DNA of 64,000 nt. It comes from Calliopum simillimum (taxonomy: Eukaryota > Arthropoda > Insecta > Diptera > Lauxaniidae). Where the stretch lies: the NCBI GenBank assembly GCA_951812925.1, contig OX638368.1:162302492-162366491 (forward strand), written 5' to 3'. A program made the position numbers and the translations under genes. This document shows positions 23,423 to 35,320 of this stretch, in pieces. The notes beneath the pieces were generated by a model, which was not told the origin of the DNA, ran no database searches, and saw nothing but the letters and a program-made list of their open reading frames with translations. Positions within the stretch are counted from its first letter, which is position 1. Every line of letters begins with the position of its first letter.

Positions 23423-25531
23423 TCTCCGCTCAGTTTTTCTTATTCTAATTGCAAATTTTTTAAATGTTGAGTATAAAGAGAACTGAAAGTAAAAAGAAAG
23501 AGGAGACTCATGTCTTTTAGAGCTCAGTCAGTTTTGGTTTTTCGATAGTGAGTGTTCGTAATTTTTTTTTTTTTTTTTTTTAAGTTTAAAGATTTAGTAA
23601 TTAAATTAATTTTATATTACAGAATTTTTTCTTATATTTTTACATAATTAAATAATTAACAATTAGAGGGGCGTATTAACTCGCAAACAAAACTGGCAAT
23701 AGGTCGGCTTCGTAACAGGGCCAAGGATGGTGCAGTGATCTAGCGACTGGCACTGCGATTGAGAGTTGTACCAACCGTGACGTCATAGGTTAAACTCCCG
23801 CCCAGACCAAACACAAAAGTTTTTCAACTTGCAATTTTTTAATTATAATTAATTTAGTAAAATAAATAATTGTAATTACAACAAAAATAGTCTGATGAGT
23901 ATTTGTGGCGAAAGACGAAACATATGTCACTATAGCCGTGTTTTAATTCATTCCAAAATTTGTCATAATTATGTGTTAGAAAATGCATCGATAGATTTAT
24001 ATGAAAATCGATCTCTGCAAATATATGTCTAAAGGTTCAATTAAAAAGTTTATTTTAAATTTTTTAGTATTGCTTAAGCGAAACTTCCAAAAAAAAACAT
24101 ATGGAAACCCTGAAAGCTTATGTGAATTTTTTAAAAATGTTCCAGAAGTTAAGATCTTCATATTCTATACCTTCAATTAATAACAAAATGAATATAAAAT
24201 AGGTGGGGACAAAAAAGAAATGTTTAGTTACATTTTTCGGAGATTTACCAATAATTATGTGAGTTAAAAAACTTTAAACTTTTGAAATATTAAAACAAAA
24301 AAGAAAAATTTTCCAAACTTTCACTGTTAACGAAGCGTTTAAAGTGAAAATATGGAAAATTTTGTACGAATTTCGTCAATTTCTGTCTTAACAGCGTAGC
24401 AACAGAGTAGGAGCAAGAAATAAAAATTTTCTTGCCAAAACTTTTCAAATCCAAATTCTAAAATCGCCTAAAAATGTTCTGCCCCAATAAAGCTGAATGA
24501 AGGAATAAATGAACGAATGTATGGGGCAGGGAATGAAATGAATGGAATTCTTAATTGGAAAACTTTGAAACGAAAGTTGATGAAGAAAACGACGACGACG
24601 TCGAAACGGCAGTGCTACCGCAATGACGTGCTACGTTTAAGCCGGAAAAGTCCATTACAACAAAGTGAAGTGATATGCGGTGCAGGATCTTGGATGATGT
24701 TGAAATGTTCATGTGCATGTGTGTGTGTGGTGTGAAATTGTTGCCTATGCCGCTGCTGCTTCAGTACTTTGTATTTGTTGTTCTCTTGCCTGATTTGATA
24801 CGCTGCAACAACTTGCAATCGTTTCCAATTTCTCTTCAGTTGCCGTGTGGTCTTTTTATATCTGAATGTAGGCATATTGGGGTGGTTATTATTTAAAAAA
24901 GAAGCGAGTGAAACATTTTTCAAAGTTTAATAATTTACGAAAGATTGTTCACCGCCCGGCCTGCAATATTTCTTCTTGAATGTTTTTTAACTTTTAAATA
25001 TGTTGTTACGATTTTAATCAATATAACTTTTTAAAAAGAGATCGATCTTTGGGTTGTGATGCAATCAAAGTTATCAAATTATTCCATTCTCTTTGTCTTT
25101 ATATTAATTTACATTTTAGCTTTCTAACAAATATTTTTAACATTTTTTTTTTTATATAGCAAAGTGACTCGTTTTGGCATTTCTCGTTGCCAAAATCGTA
25201 ACTTTTGAACCATTTAAGGAATTCAAATGATGTTCTGTTATGGATAGAAAATTGTCTTAGCTATTATGACCCCAAATTATATTTAGATTGCATTGCATGA
25301 TACAAGGTAAGTTTTGTAGAAGTTTGATTTTCTTTAAATTACATACATGGTAATGAGCAAGTCCCAGAACGGTCAAAAATTTTAGAAGCTGAATGGTAAA
25401 TCAAAAATAAAAAAACACGAGTAAAATAATTTCCAGGAACCTACTCAACGATACCAAACTTGACCCCCTGTCACCCTACGATGGGGCTGGGGCGGGAGCA
25501 ACTTCAAAATTTTAAATGGGAACCTCCAGTT
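23423..25531. other. intergenic with one SINE-like segment
   Basis: Apart from the tRNA-like stretch listed separately, I see AT-rich DNA, a T run at 23563-23581, and a GAC/GT-rich patch at 24585-24735 whose open frames look accidental. Confidence 0.4.
23719..23825 (+). repeat. possible tRNA-derived SINE head with pol III A and B boxes
   Basis: GGTGCAGTGATCTAGCGACT at about 23729-23748 resembles a tRNA A-box region, and GGTTAAACTCC at about 23788 is two changes from the B-box consensus GGTTCGANTCC, with tRNA-like spacing of about 50 bp. The composition is clearly richer in GC than the flanks. Paired stems are too diverged to call a tRNA gene. No flanking duplication could be fixed. Confidence 0.45.
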
Positions 25532-25673
25532 TTTTGACACGGTGGAGGGACACTTTTCCCAAAATCGTTTTCCCAAAAAAATTATTTCCCAAAAACATTT
25601 TTTCCAATTTTTTTTCTTCCCAATACTTTTTTCCCCAAAATAAAGTTTTCCCACGCCTTTTTAACTTTTCTCA

Positions 25674-26248
25674 TCTATATATATAAAAATGAAATGGTGT
25701 CCGTATGTAGCTTATGAACGCGGAAACTACAAGGCCGATTTGCATAATTTTTTTTTAAATTTTTTGTTATGGTTGCACCCCCCATACGAAAAAAATACAA
25801 AAAATGCTATATCTCTACAGTTATACAAGCTATGATTATGAAAGTTGATAAACTTACGCATAATGTACATATTTACCATTACCATGCAAAGCTTGGGGGA
25901 TATTGGGTGTAGGAGAAGTGCATACACTTTTCAAAACATACACAAAATGCTATATTTCTTCACATATCGCAGATATCGTTATAAAACTTGGTACATACAT
26001 GAACATTCTATCTACAATTTACTTTGAAAAACTTGAGCGGGGGGGATGAGAAGGGGGAGTTGCACCCTTCATACAAAAAATGTATAAAATGCTATATCTC
26101 TGTACCTATGGGAGCTATGATTACAAAAGTTAATTCATGGATCTTTAAAAACCTTGGTGATTGGAAGAGAGGGACGATGGAGATGGATGGGACTTCGTAC
26201 GTAAAGGCATCGGGAATGGGCGAACGAAGTCGCAACCAGGCCAGCTAG
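25674..26248 (+). mobile_element. 575-bp non-autonomous Helitron
   Basis: It begins A|TCTATATATATAAAAATGAA and ends CCAGCTAG|T, the TC...CTAG rule with A and T flanks and no duplication, as expected of Helitrons. Inside are about three ~140-bp repeats containing AAAATGCTATATYTCT (near 25799, 25945, 26085). No replication/helicase protein is encoded. Confidence 0.75.
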
Positions 26249-26324
26249 TTAATATATACACAACTTATTGCGTTGTCATTTGTTTTTCCATCAATATTTT
26301 AAAAGCGCCTTCAAATTTCAGTAA

Positions 26325-26524
26325 GAACTACAAAAAGAACAATCAGACACTGAAATCATGCTACGGCAATTACAATCTGGCAGAAAGTTAAAAAAGGAAA
26401 AGACTCCAAGAAGCTGAGGAGAGATCAAAGGATATATAACATTGTGTCTAAATATCACGAATTTGTCGAAAATGACGACGTTATCACGTACTTACAATCG
26501 TTGGGACCATATGTAACTATGTGA
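26325..26524 (+). pseudogene. C-terminal coding relic of unknown protein, one frameshift
   Basis: From 26325 the frame reads ELQKEQSDTEIMLRQLQSGR then KLKKEK. After a shift near 26400 the next frame reads RLQEAEERSKDIYNIVSKYH and on to YLQSLGPYVTM, with a stop at 26522-26524 and AATAAA at 26525-26530. The residue pattern (charged coiled-coil-like stretch, then a hydrophobic/aromatic tail) and immediate polyA signal look genuinely coding. It lies inside the 9-bp-TSD element, so it may be the end of that element's transposase or a captured host exon. I do not recognise the family. Confidence 0.5.
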
Positions 26525-26667
26525 AATAAATTCTTGTATTGATTCTGCAAAAAATTTTTTGGGATAAAAATCTCTTGGGAAAACTTTTTAGTGGAAAAAA
26601 AAACACATTAGGATAAAAATCTTTTGGGACAATCTTTTGGGAAATCTTTTTAGTGGGAAAAAATATA

Positions 26668-28755
26668 TGGGTGATTCTTAGATAACTGTGCTTTTTCGAG
26701 TTGTAAAATTGGCAGATAATTTTTTTGGATTTTTGCAAGTTTCTTCATGCTATCTTGTGTAAACACTCTCTTAAAACTCACCTCTTAAGTAGATCAACAA
26801 CAAGTGTGAATTTACGGCTTTGAGGTCGAAATTAAGAAATTTTGCTGCCACGTTTGTGACATTTTAGCCACAGTATGGAAAAATGATGGTTTTGAAGCGT
26901 TTTGATGAGAGATATATTGCATATAATGGCAAATTTACACTTCAAGACTAATTTTGCAACAGTGTCATGTCTCCAGTGGTCCATTTTTTGTATCCCCTAC
27001 CGCCCTAAATATCAACTATGGTTTTCTTTCCTCTGTTTTTATAGTCGTTTATGGTGGATTAGGATCTCCTTATTACGAACCTGATCTTGATTTTTTTCTA
27101 TTACATCAGTATCCTTAGTTATCCTTGCTCAAAAGTGAAAAAATCACAGTTTTGACATCTACTTAACAAAAACAGCAACAAGTAAAATTAATTTTTGTCA
27201 ATGGATTCAGACAGCCAAATTTATTAACAACAAGACATAATTTACCGTTTTTCAATTGGATTCCTAGTTTCCGAGTTATTAGCCTTTAAAAAAAGGATAT
27301 CTCTCAATAACACACAAAGGATTTTCTGGACCGAAAAATTAACAAAAATGGTAAGTTTTATTATTTGTATCAAAAATATATTTTATCACGAAAATTTTAA
27401 GCTCTTGCAGACTAAAATCGGATGAAAAAATAAGGCTCTATTGTAGATTTAGTGAATGCACAGATGAAATTTTGATTCTGATAATTTGCAAAGCAATAGT
27501 TTAGTAGGGTCATTCACCAAATCTAGCATAGAACTGTCATTTTTCATGCGATTATGGTCTGCAAGGTCTCGAAATTTTTCTAATTATATATGTTATTGAT
27601 AAAAATGATAAAACTTGACTTTTTGCAACTTTTCGGTCTCGAAAAATACTTTGTGTGTTATCGAAAGATATCCTTACTTTAAACGCGTATAACTCGGAAG
27701 CTGGGAATCCAATTGAAAAACGGTAAATTATGTCTTGTTGCCAATAAATTTGGCTGTCTGAATCCATTGACAAAAATTAATTTTACTTGTTTTTGTTTTT
27801 GTTCTATAGCTTTAAGTAGATGTCAAAACAGTGATTTTTTCACTTTTGAGCAAGGATAACTCAGGATTCTGATGGTATAGAAAAATTTTTGTATTAAAAA
27901 CATAATTAATAGCCTTCAGCTAAACATCTGTATACTAAATTTTATATAAAAATATGTTTTTTTGCAAACTGATAAAAAGTGCCACGTTTGTGACATTTTT
28001 GATGCGCCACGTTTGTGACATTTTTGTAGTTTATCGCTCATTGCAAAGCACGCGTTTGAGTTCAAGATTTTTCCGAAAGAATTTGGGGTTATGTATGCAA
28101 ATCCTACAAAAAAATTGTTTCATGCATAAAATTAAATGTTCTACCTGCGAGTGCCAAGTGCCACGTTTGTGACCATAATTTTAAAAAAAAACTGTTTTTG
28201 TTTATAAACTGCCCTATAAAACGCAAACAGATTTCTTTTTGGACGCGTTCGGACATGATGACGTTTGGGTGATGGATAGTGATCAGAATTAATGCATGTG
28301 TATTGCAATCTATTGACTGAAACAGTAGTACCATGCAGTAGTAGCATAATACTTTTAAGAAATTTTTTTTTTCCAAAACTAGGGGACAGTTTTCAATTCG
28401 AAATTGTGCCCTCTAAAAATTGTTTAAAGCTGCAGATGAGCTCAGAATATTGTAGCCTTAAGTATTTACTTAATATGTGTAGTAACTTGTTTTCTGTTCT
28501 ATTTCCGTTTTTTGGTCGTTTTTCATCGTTTTGTGTATAAAAAGTAGGGGTAGGACATGCCACGTTTGTGACATTTGGGGTATATTTGCAAACTTTCACA
28601 ATAGACCAATAATTATTTGGTGGTAAAATTGATCCCCTCTATTAGAAAAACATAGTTTCTAACTTATAGTGTAATTTTTTGTGAAAAAAAAAAGCCTACT
28701 GTATAGGTGAAATCGGCAGAGGACACAAAAAGTACAGTTATCTGAGAATCACCCA
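26668..28755. mobile_element. 2088-bp TIR element, TA target site, with repeated 15-bp motif
   Basis: Tips TGGGTGATTCTTAGATAACT (left) and its near-complement on the right are flanked by TA at 26666-26667 and 28756-28757. The motif GCCACGTTTGTGACATTT occurs at 26847, 27981, 28006 and 28559, with a shortened version (GCCACGTTTGTGAC) at 28160. All are on the same strand. A palindrome occupies the middle (listed separately). No transposase frame survives. Confidence 0.75.
27095..27895. repeat. ~800-bp internal palindrome
   Basis: The arms 27095-27460 and 27505-27895 are inverted copies, for example TTTGTCAATGGATTCAGACA at left and its complement near 27757 at right, with ~10% mismatches by eye and a ~45-bp unpaired centre. 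It lies wholly within the TA element and may be part of it or an older nested foldback. Confidence 0.7.
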
Positions 28756-28849
28756 TATTGGGAAGAAAAAAAAATTGGGAAAAATGTTTTTGGAAAATGA
28801 ATTTCTTCGGAAAACGATTTTGGGAAAGTGTACCCCAACCTTTTGACAC

Positions 28850-29616
28850 ATACGGATTATGCGTAAAAAGATACGACAATTTTTTCTGAAACATGTTTTG
28901 TTATTCGGCCTAGACGGCGCAGTAATTGACCAAAAGAAAATTAGAAATACAAACTTTTGTACCATAAACTTCGTGGATTGAGGTTTTACATCCATAAAAC
29001 AGGCTTTAATACAAAGGGCGGCAAATAAAGGCAGCTAGTTTTCGTAGTACAAGCTTCAAGATAAGCAACAATTAGTTGTGTGGTAAGTCTAGCTTTGCAA
29101 AATGTGAAGCTTTTTTTTAACTCAATTCCAAGCTTAAAAACGAAGATGCAATGTCTTGAAAAAAAAAAATTTTTAAAATAAAAACTATTGAAAAACCTTT
29201 TTGTTTTGTTATTGCTTTAAGTGAAAAAAAAAAATGATTTTCCTTTAACCGTTTGCCAAATTATTCAACCTAAATATGAAGAACTTTTCTAAAAAATTAA
29301 ATTTTTTCGCTATCTTTAAAATTTGCTCATTTTTGAGGGGCTGTAGAAACCAAATTACTTGCCCGGATGGGTTAAAATCTTCAATTTCATAGGCTCCTAA
29401 CATTTCTTTATCCGATGCCTGTATCAGAGACATACTCCAAAATTAATTTTTGCAACGTCTTTTCGTAAAATGAGTCATTGCGTGGCGTGTGGTGGAATTT
29501 TCTCGATGATTCTTGCACTCCCTTCGACGGCGTGCGTATGCAACAGCTGCATGTTACGAGAATGTTTTCGTACGTTTTGTTCTGTCAATTTCTCTTTTCA
29601 CTCTTTTTCTTCTATA
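28850..29616. other. intergenic, nothing firmly recognised
   Basis: The flanks of the 9-bp-TSD element (25440-25531 and 28850-29035) read as one older repeat-like sequence interrupted by it, ending GGCAGCTAG|T at 29036. No 5' partner could be fixed. Confidence 0.35.
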
Positions 29617-29734
29617 TGAGGCCAGAGCAATAGTGGCCTAACTTTCACTTCATTATTAAAGCAAAAGCACATAACCTTTCCTTTTGCTTTTTTAACGAAA
29701 TAAGGGTTAGGCTACTGTTGCTCCGATGGCCTCA
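29617..29734. mobile_element. 118-bp hairpin MITE, TA target site
   Basis: Almost entirely palindromic: TGAGGCCAGAGCAATAGTGG at the left pairs with the complement of TGAGGCCATCGGAGCAACAG at the right, then CTTTTGCTTT against AAAGCAAAAG in the middle. TA flanks lie at 29615-29616 and 29735-29736. A half copy lies at 15687-15750. Confidence 0.75.
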
Positions 29735-29736
29735 TA

Positions 29737-31600
29737 TATACTTCGCACATTTAGAATAAGAGGGTAGCACAACAGCTTTTTCGAAATTTTTCTTTACTCA
29801 TGAATATCTCTGCTGTGGTAGATCATGTTGTTATATAGTGTGGTTATTTCTGTTACCTGTACAAGCATCTTATCTGAAAGCAGCTTCGCAATGTTTCTCG
29901 TAAATTAATTTTGTTTTTTGTCAAGCAATTTATTTTGCATTTATTTCACAAAATATTTGAAGGTCCACCTTAACAAACAGCTTTTAGGAAGAAACTGTAG
30001 GTGGTGGTAATGGATCATAGAATTCTTGCAACTACACACGCTGGCAAATGTACAACAACTTGTTGTATGGTAAACCGCAGATATCTTCGGGTTGTTAATG
30101 TCATTTGTGTGCAACGAGAGGAAAAAGATTACGAAAAGAATAAAGTAAAATTCATGGGATTGCAAAGTTTAGTTAAAAAATAATAAACGAAAAATAAAAT
30201 GAATTCCCTAAAACCGTGCATATAGGTTTAATAAGCAAAATCATATTACATATTGTTACAGCCACATCTACACCATCCACATCCATACCGCGTTAATTTG
30301 AAATTATATACGTATGTATGTTGAACGTATAATGATACAACTTTATATCATTTTTATAAATTTTTGAGACTTTTGCACAAAAACTCAATACAACCAACAA
30401 ATCAAGTTTTAGAAATTAATTAAAAGTAAAATATGTTTATCTTTTCACAAGGATCAAAAATCAACAAACATGTAAGTAGGCTGACACACTTCTGTTTGAA
30501 TGTGATATATGTACGTATTCTTATATATTAATATAAATTCATGCATATGTATGTATGTGTGTACATTGTAGTAGACCTTCGTTAATTTTTCATTTAATTA
30601 CGTTATTTGTATGCTTTACATGGGTTAAAATTACAATCGAGTTATTTAAATCAGATATGAGATGACCAACAGATTGTATTCCAGCTAGGGTGAAAGAGTT
30701 TCTTATCATCGACGAACGAACATAGTTTTCGGTTCATAATATCAAGTTTATTAACATTAATTGCACTGTAATTTTATATTCAGATCAGCTAAAAACAACA
30801 TAAAACTAAGGGTATTTACTTGTTATGGAATTAATTTTTGTGAGTTGTTAACTCGTTTCATTGTGTTTGTGTCCTGAATTTATTAAACTACAGATACTTT
30901 GCTTATGTTACACGTTTTACAGATATAATTGCGATTTATATAATGCCCAAGTATTTGAAATAAATTACAATAAGGGAAAGAAATATGTAGAAGAGAGTAT
31001 ACTTCATATCTGCATAGCTACTAACCCATTGCCTGATTCAGAATTTATTGTTTCGTATATTTAAATTTTAATGCAATTCCTTGGTGTCAGCAACCAAATT
31101 AGTCGAAGAATTCGATAAAAACCTCAATCTTAAAATAATAATTAAAACAGTAGCAATTCCTCCTAAAGGAATACCATACAAATCCGTCATGTTAACTTAT
31201 ATTTTCAAAGTCCGTCTCCGACTAAAATACGTTCGGAAATGTTTTAAAACACAGAAAATAGCAGCATAGTTGTTGTTGAAATATTGTTGTTGAAATATTG
31301 ATCATACATCCTGAAAAAAAGATAAATGTCTGAATCATATGAAGAAAGACCTATCCGTCCTGAAGTGTTTGTGAAATTGTGTCTCCAAGTTCTGAAGTAG
31401 TGGTAACAGTACCTGGAACCTCACATAATGAAGACACAGGCCATCCTCAAAAGGCATTCAAAAAAATTATCCCGGTCTTAATTGAAAGCATCACTTCATA
31501 TTAAAAGATGAAAAGATCAAGCAAAAATGTTGTCAAATGTATTGGCTAATTGAATATCAAAGCCGCAATTGCAAAAGTTCAGAATATCTATCCGTCATCA
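29737..31600. other. intergenic with one doubtful coding-like patch
   Basis: Mostly AT-rich with CATA/GTAT simple sequence near 30305-30320 and 30540-30560. At 30861-31064 and 31081-31269 there are two successive short plus-strand frames in different phases. The second includes LVEEFDKNLNLKIIIKTVAI, which has protein-like composition. They could be the remains of one gene with a frameshift, but I recognise no family and confidence is low. Confidence 0.25.
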
Positions 31601-32045
31601 TTTTTATACCCTACACTCAGAGTATATTCACTATATCCTTCCGTTTGTAACGCAGAGCAGGAGGCGTGACAGGTATGGAAAAGCATATACATTCGTGATC
31701 AACGTCGCTCTTTAGTCGATAGTAGAAATATTTTTTTCGGGAAAACAAAGCAAGATGATTCGATAAAATTCGGTACACTGTGTCCGTCATCAAAGTAAAG
31801 CGTTCAACGGACACACCTACTGCCTATATAAAGAAAACATTTAAACAGCAATTTTATGAGCATTTTTCAGGATAACGCAAACAAAATCGACACTAAAACT
31901 AGGGATGGTAAGAGCAAGCTCTGGTAAAATCAAAAAAGGGCATGGTGCACATGTAAGCAAATGCTTCAAAATGCTTTATTGTAAATAACTATAAGTGTAT
32001 TTAATTTTTGTCAGGCCAAGTATTGCTCCTTTCGCATGCTTACTT
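31601..32045 (+). mobile_element. decayed helentron-like element, copy C
   Basis: Starts TTTTTATACCCTACACTCAG and follows the conserved 5' segment of copies A and B (CTTCCGTTTGTAACGCAGAG), but lacks the CTGG microsatellite and most internal units. The 3' end is recognisable only as TTTGTCAGGCCAAGTATTG. An old, internally deleted copy. Confidence 0.6.
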
Positions 32046-34525
32046 AGATATACCTAGTCAAGAAATAATACAAAAACGGTTTAAGAATTTTTCAAATGGG
32101 CGTGATACGTCAACGGACACGCCTACCTATCATAGAAAATTAAGGTTGTTTTGTTGAAACAATAAAATTTTTCATGCTTAATAAATAAAGCTAGTTAAGA
32201 TATATTTTAAAAATGGACGTGATAATAGAAACGCGTTATTCCTTTGAAAACTAAATAAAATTATTTATTCCATAAGGTATGCAACGCAATATTTTCATAG
32301 GCTTAAAACGCATACACAATTGGAAAATCGCACTGAAAATCACATGACCTTTTACAGAAAATTATTGAATGAAAAACATGAATATGTCGAATATTTTTTT
32401 TTTTCTGAATTATATTTTCTCACCTTAAATTTTTTTATAATCAGAAGACGTAGCTGGACAACCTTAAATGACCTTGGCTCATTCTTTTCGAAGTAAAAAT
32501 GTGTCTTTTTAGAAAAAATATTTATTAGCGGCACTTTTTCAGTTAAACATTTCTCAATAAAACCCAACTATTAGATTTTTAAACTTTAGTGGTCGCGAAA
32601 ATGCCTTTTTCCCCCAAAATACGTTTATGCATCATGTTGATTTGTTGAAAAGGATATGGATGAGTGGGATGGACAAAAAGAGGGCAAGTGTCGATTGGAT
32701 TTTTATTGGTATTTTTCTGGATGACACAGCTCTAGGAATTCATTAATGTTAGTATTTTACAGACTTCAGGGAATTCAAACATAACAATCTCAAATTATCT
32801 GTACAGCATCGATCTACCCCCGACGGTAAACAAATGTTAATGTTACTAAATCGCATTGCAAACGCACTTCTGAACTCTAAATTGACAGATGTAATCACAA
32901 TCTACGAATTAAAAGAAAAGGGTCAAAAGAAATTTATTTAAAAAAAAAAAAAAAAAACATTTTACGCGTCGGACGTGTAATTAGGGCATTTCGCGGTTAA
33001 TTTTTTTAATTTCTATGCCGCGTTGGTCACAATCAGAGGAACGCGCGTTTAGTTCCAAATTCCACTACAACGGAAGGTGTCGCATGTAAAAATTCCGAAA
33101 AATTATGTGGGTTGAGCCCAACGGTACATGAGCACAAAAATCATAATTCTCTTTTACGACTTTTCGCTGACAATCCCCAAACACAAAACGCGGCAAAAAA
33201 ACACATGAAAAGAGATGAAAAGCGTGGAGAGGGAGACAAAAAAAAAATTTGAAAGCCGCGAAATGCGACCAAGAAGCAACATAAATTAGACACCGCATTT
33301 GCACGACTCTGTCCGTCCCATGGCCAACATGGCGTATCTATCTGTCTGCTGTAAACATCTACAAACAAGCAACTAACAAATTAAGGAAGGACCTTGATGC
33401 GGGGAAAGTGGGGGTCCGCTTGGACGAGAGGATGCTCTACTACTAATGCAGCTGCTAATAAAATCATAAAACGTATGGCCGCGGTTTTATTTGCATTATT
33501 ATGTTAAATTTGTTAGCATACGGCGACATTTGTTTATATCTCACGTAGCAATTAGTTGCTGTTGCCGATGCTGTTGCTGTTGCCGGTATTTATTGCAGAC
33601 TAAATAATTATACGCAAAAACAGAATGGATTCCCGGTGAATTGGTATTGGTATTGGAGAAACAAACACACAAAACAGGTGTTGATAATTTATTGATATTG
33701 TTATTGTTCTTGTTGTGGGCCAGGGTTGTTTTCATCCTGAAGGCGGTTTCATAAAGTTATCGTGTAACGTAAAAAAGTAATAAAATGCATTTGTTCAGAG
33801 CTGCAACGAAACTTTCATATTCAATGGAATTTGTAATGTGTTACATTGAAGGATCAATGCAAGATTCAAAATGGAAACTATGCTTTTGTGGATATTAAAT
33901 TGTTTTAGAATTATCTTTCTACACTACTTCGAAGCAGAATCGTCAAGATAATATCTGGACCCTACAGAAAATTATGATGCAGCTGTTTCACTAAAAAAGT
34001 CCTAACATCAATGGAGTCAAGCTATCAAAATAACTTTTTTACTCCACACATACAAATTTCTTTTTGACTCTTCTTTTTCAGGTTACCTACCCTTTGTGTT
34101 GCTTTTTTTCACTTTACTCTATTTTTGTAAAAAAAAAGTTAATAAATCAAAAGTAAAATTTGTCATATTTCCCGAGAAAAACAAGTCCCCACAAAAAAAC
34201 CAGATGTATGAAATTTTGCAAATCTTTGCAAAACATGAAATGTTGACAACATAAACAGCTTTAAAAGGGCAATTTAAGTCAAAGCAACAACAACAACAAT
34301 AAACATTTCATAGTAAAGTTGACATTTACCTTGATACAATTTTATTATCCTTATAGCTGCGTTTGCTGTCATATTCTTCTTCTATTTTTACAAAATTCCA
34401 TATTAACTTCAACCGCGTGCTGTTGTTGTGATTTATTTGCATGACAAGAATTATGGAATTATATTGCTTTGAGAATCGAGGACCAACAATAAAAAGGTAC
34501 TCCACTACATAAAAAATATAAAAAA
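32046..34525. other. intergenic, no gene recognised
   Basis: 33000-33740 is less AT-rich and lacks recognisable repeats, so it may be unique regulatory DNA. It includes CTGTTGC repeats at 33555-33590 and a TTGGTATTGGTATTGG run near 33640. An A run lies at 32940-32956. Confidence 0.35.
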
Positions 34526-35320
34526 CTAGTAAGAGTGTTACTTTTGGCCTGGCCAAACATTAAATACCCTACACAGCAGTATTTTGAAAATTTTGCTTAT
34601 ATGGGAGGTGCCACGCCCTCTTGTCCGAGTTCACCCAGTTTTTTCTCAGAGTTTTAATTTATTTTAGTATTTGAGTGAGATTTGGTTGGATTATCTCAAA
34701 AACTGTTTTCAGTATAGCGTTTTAAACCTTTTGCTTATATGGGAGGCGCCACGCCCTTTTGTCCGATTTTATCCAGTTTTTGCTTAAAGCTTGCATTTAT
34801 AATTTTCAGTGTTTGAGCTAAATTTAGTTCGATTATATCAAAAAACGCTTTCAGTATAGCATTTTGAAGCTTTTGCTTATATGAGAGGTGACACGCCCTC
34901 TTGTCCGAATTTGCCTTGTTTTTGCTCAGAGCTTGCGCCTAGAATTCGTAGTATTTATGTGTATTTTGGTTGCATTATCGTGAAAAATAATCAAAAAGTA
35001 GCATTTTGAATATATTTTTTGTATGGGCGGTAGGCGTGTCCGTTGACCGATTTCGCCCATTTTCAACCCCCCGAGCTAACTTTGACGACAGAGGCTGCGC
35101 ACCAAATTTCAATGAATTATCTTGCGTAGTTTTCCCAAAAAATGTATTTCCACACACAGCCAGCCACCCAGCCAGACAGACGGACATAGCTATATCGACT
35201 CAGGAGGTGACGCTGATCAAGAATATATATACTTTTCTATATCTGCCACGCCTCCTTCTCTGCGTTATAAATGGAAGGACAAAGTGAATATACCCTGGGT
35301 GTAGGGTATAAAAAAAACAA
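34526..35320 (-). mobile_element. helentron-like element, copy D
   Basis: Reverse orientation of the family seen at 16.5-18.2 kb: CTAG end at 34526-34529, hairpin TTTGGCCTGGCCAAA complement just inside, tandem units containing GAGGCGTGGC/GCCACGCC-type blocks, CAGC microsatellite near 35160-35180, and the 5' block TATACCCTACACCC near 35310. Confidence 0.75.

Larger units (their letters stand above)
25541..28840. mobile_element. TIR element with perfect 9-bp TSD, carrying two nested elements
   Basis: Left tip GGTGGAGGGACACTTTTCCC and right tip (complement) GGTTGGGGTACACTTTCCC continue into CAAAATCGTTTTCC in both. The flank TTTTGACAC is duplicated exactly at 25532-25540 and 28841-28849. Subtracting the Helitron (25674-26248) and the TA element (26668-28755) leaves about 635 bp, including a coding relic (26325-26524). 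Nine-base duplications and GG tips are typical of Mutator-like or Foldback-type elements; I cannot tell which. Confidence 0.8.

Noticed and set aside
29020..29040. GGCAGCTAG|T as a further Helitron 3' end
   Set aside because: No hairpin before it and no TC start could be paired with it.
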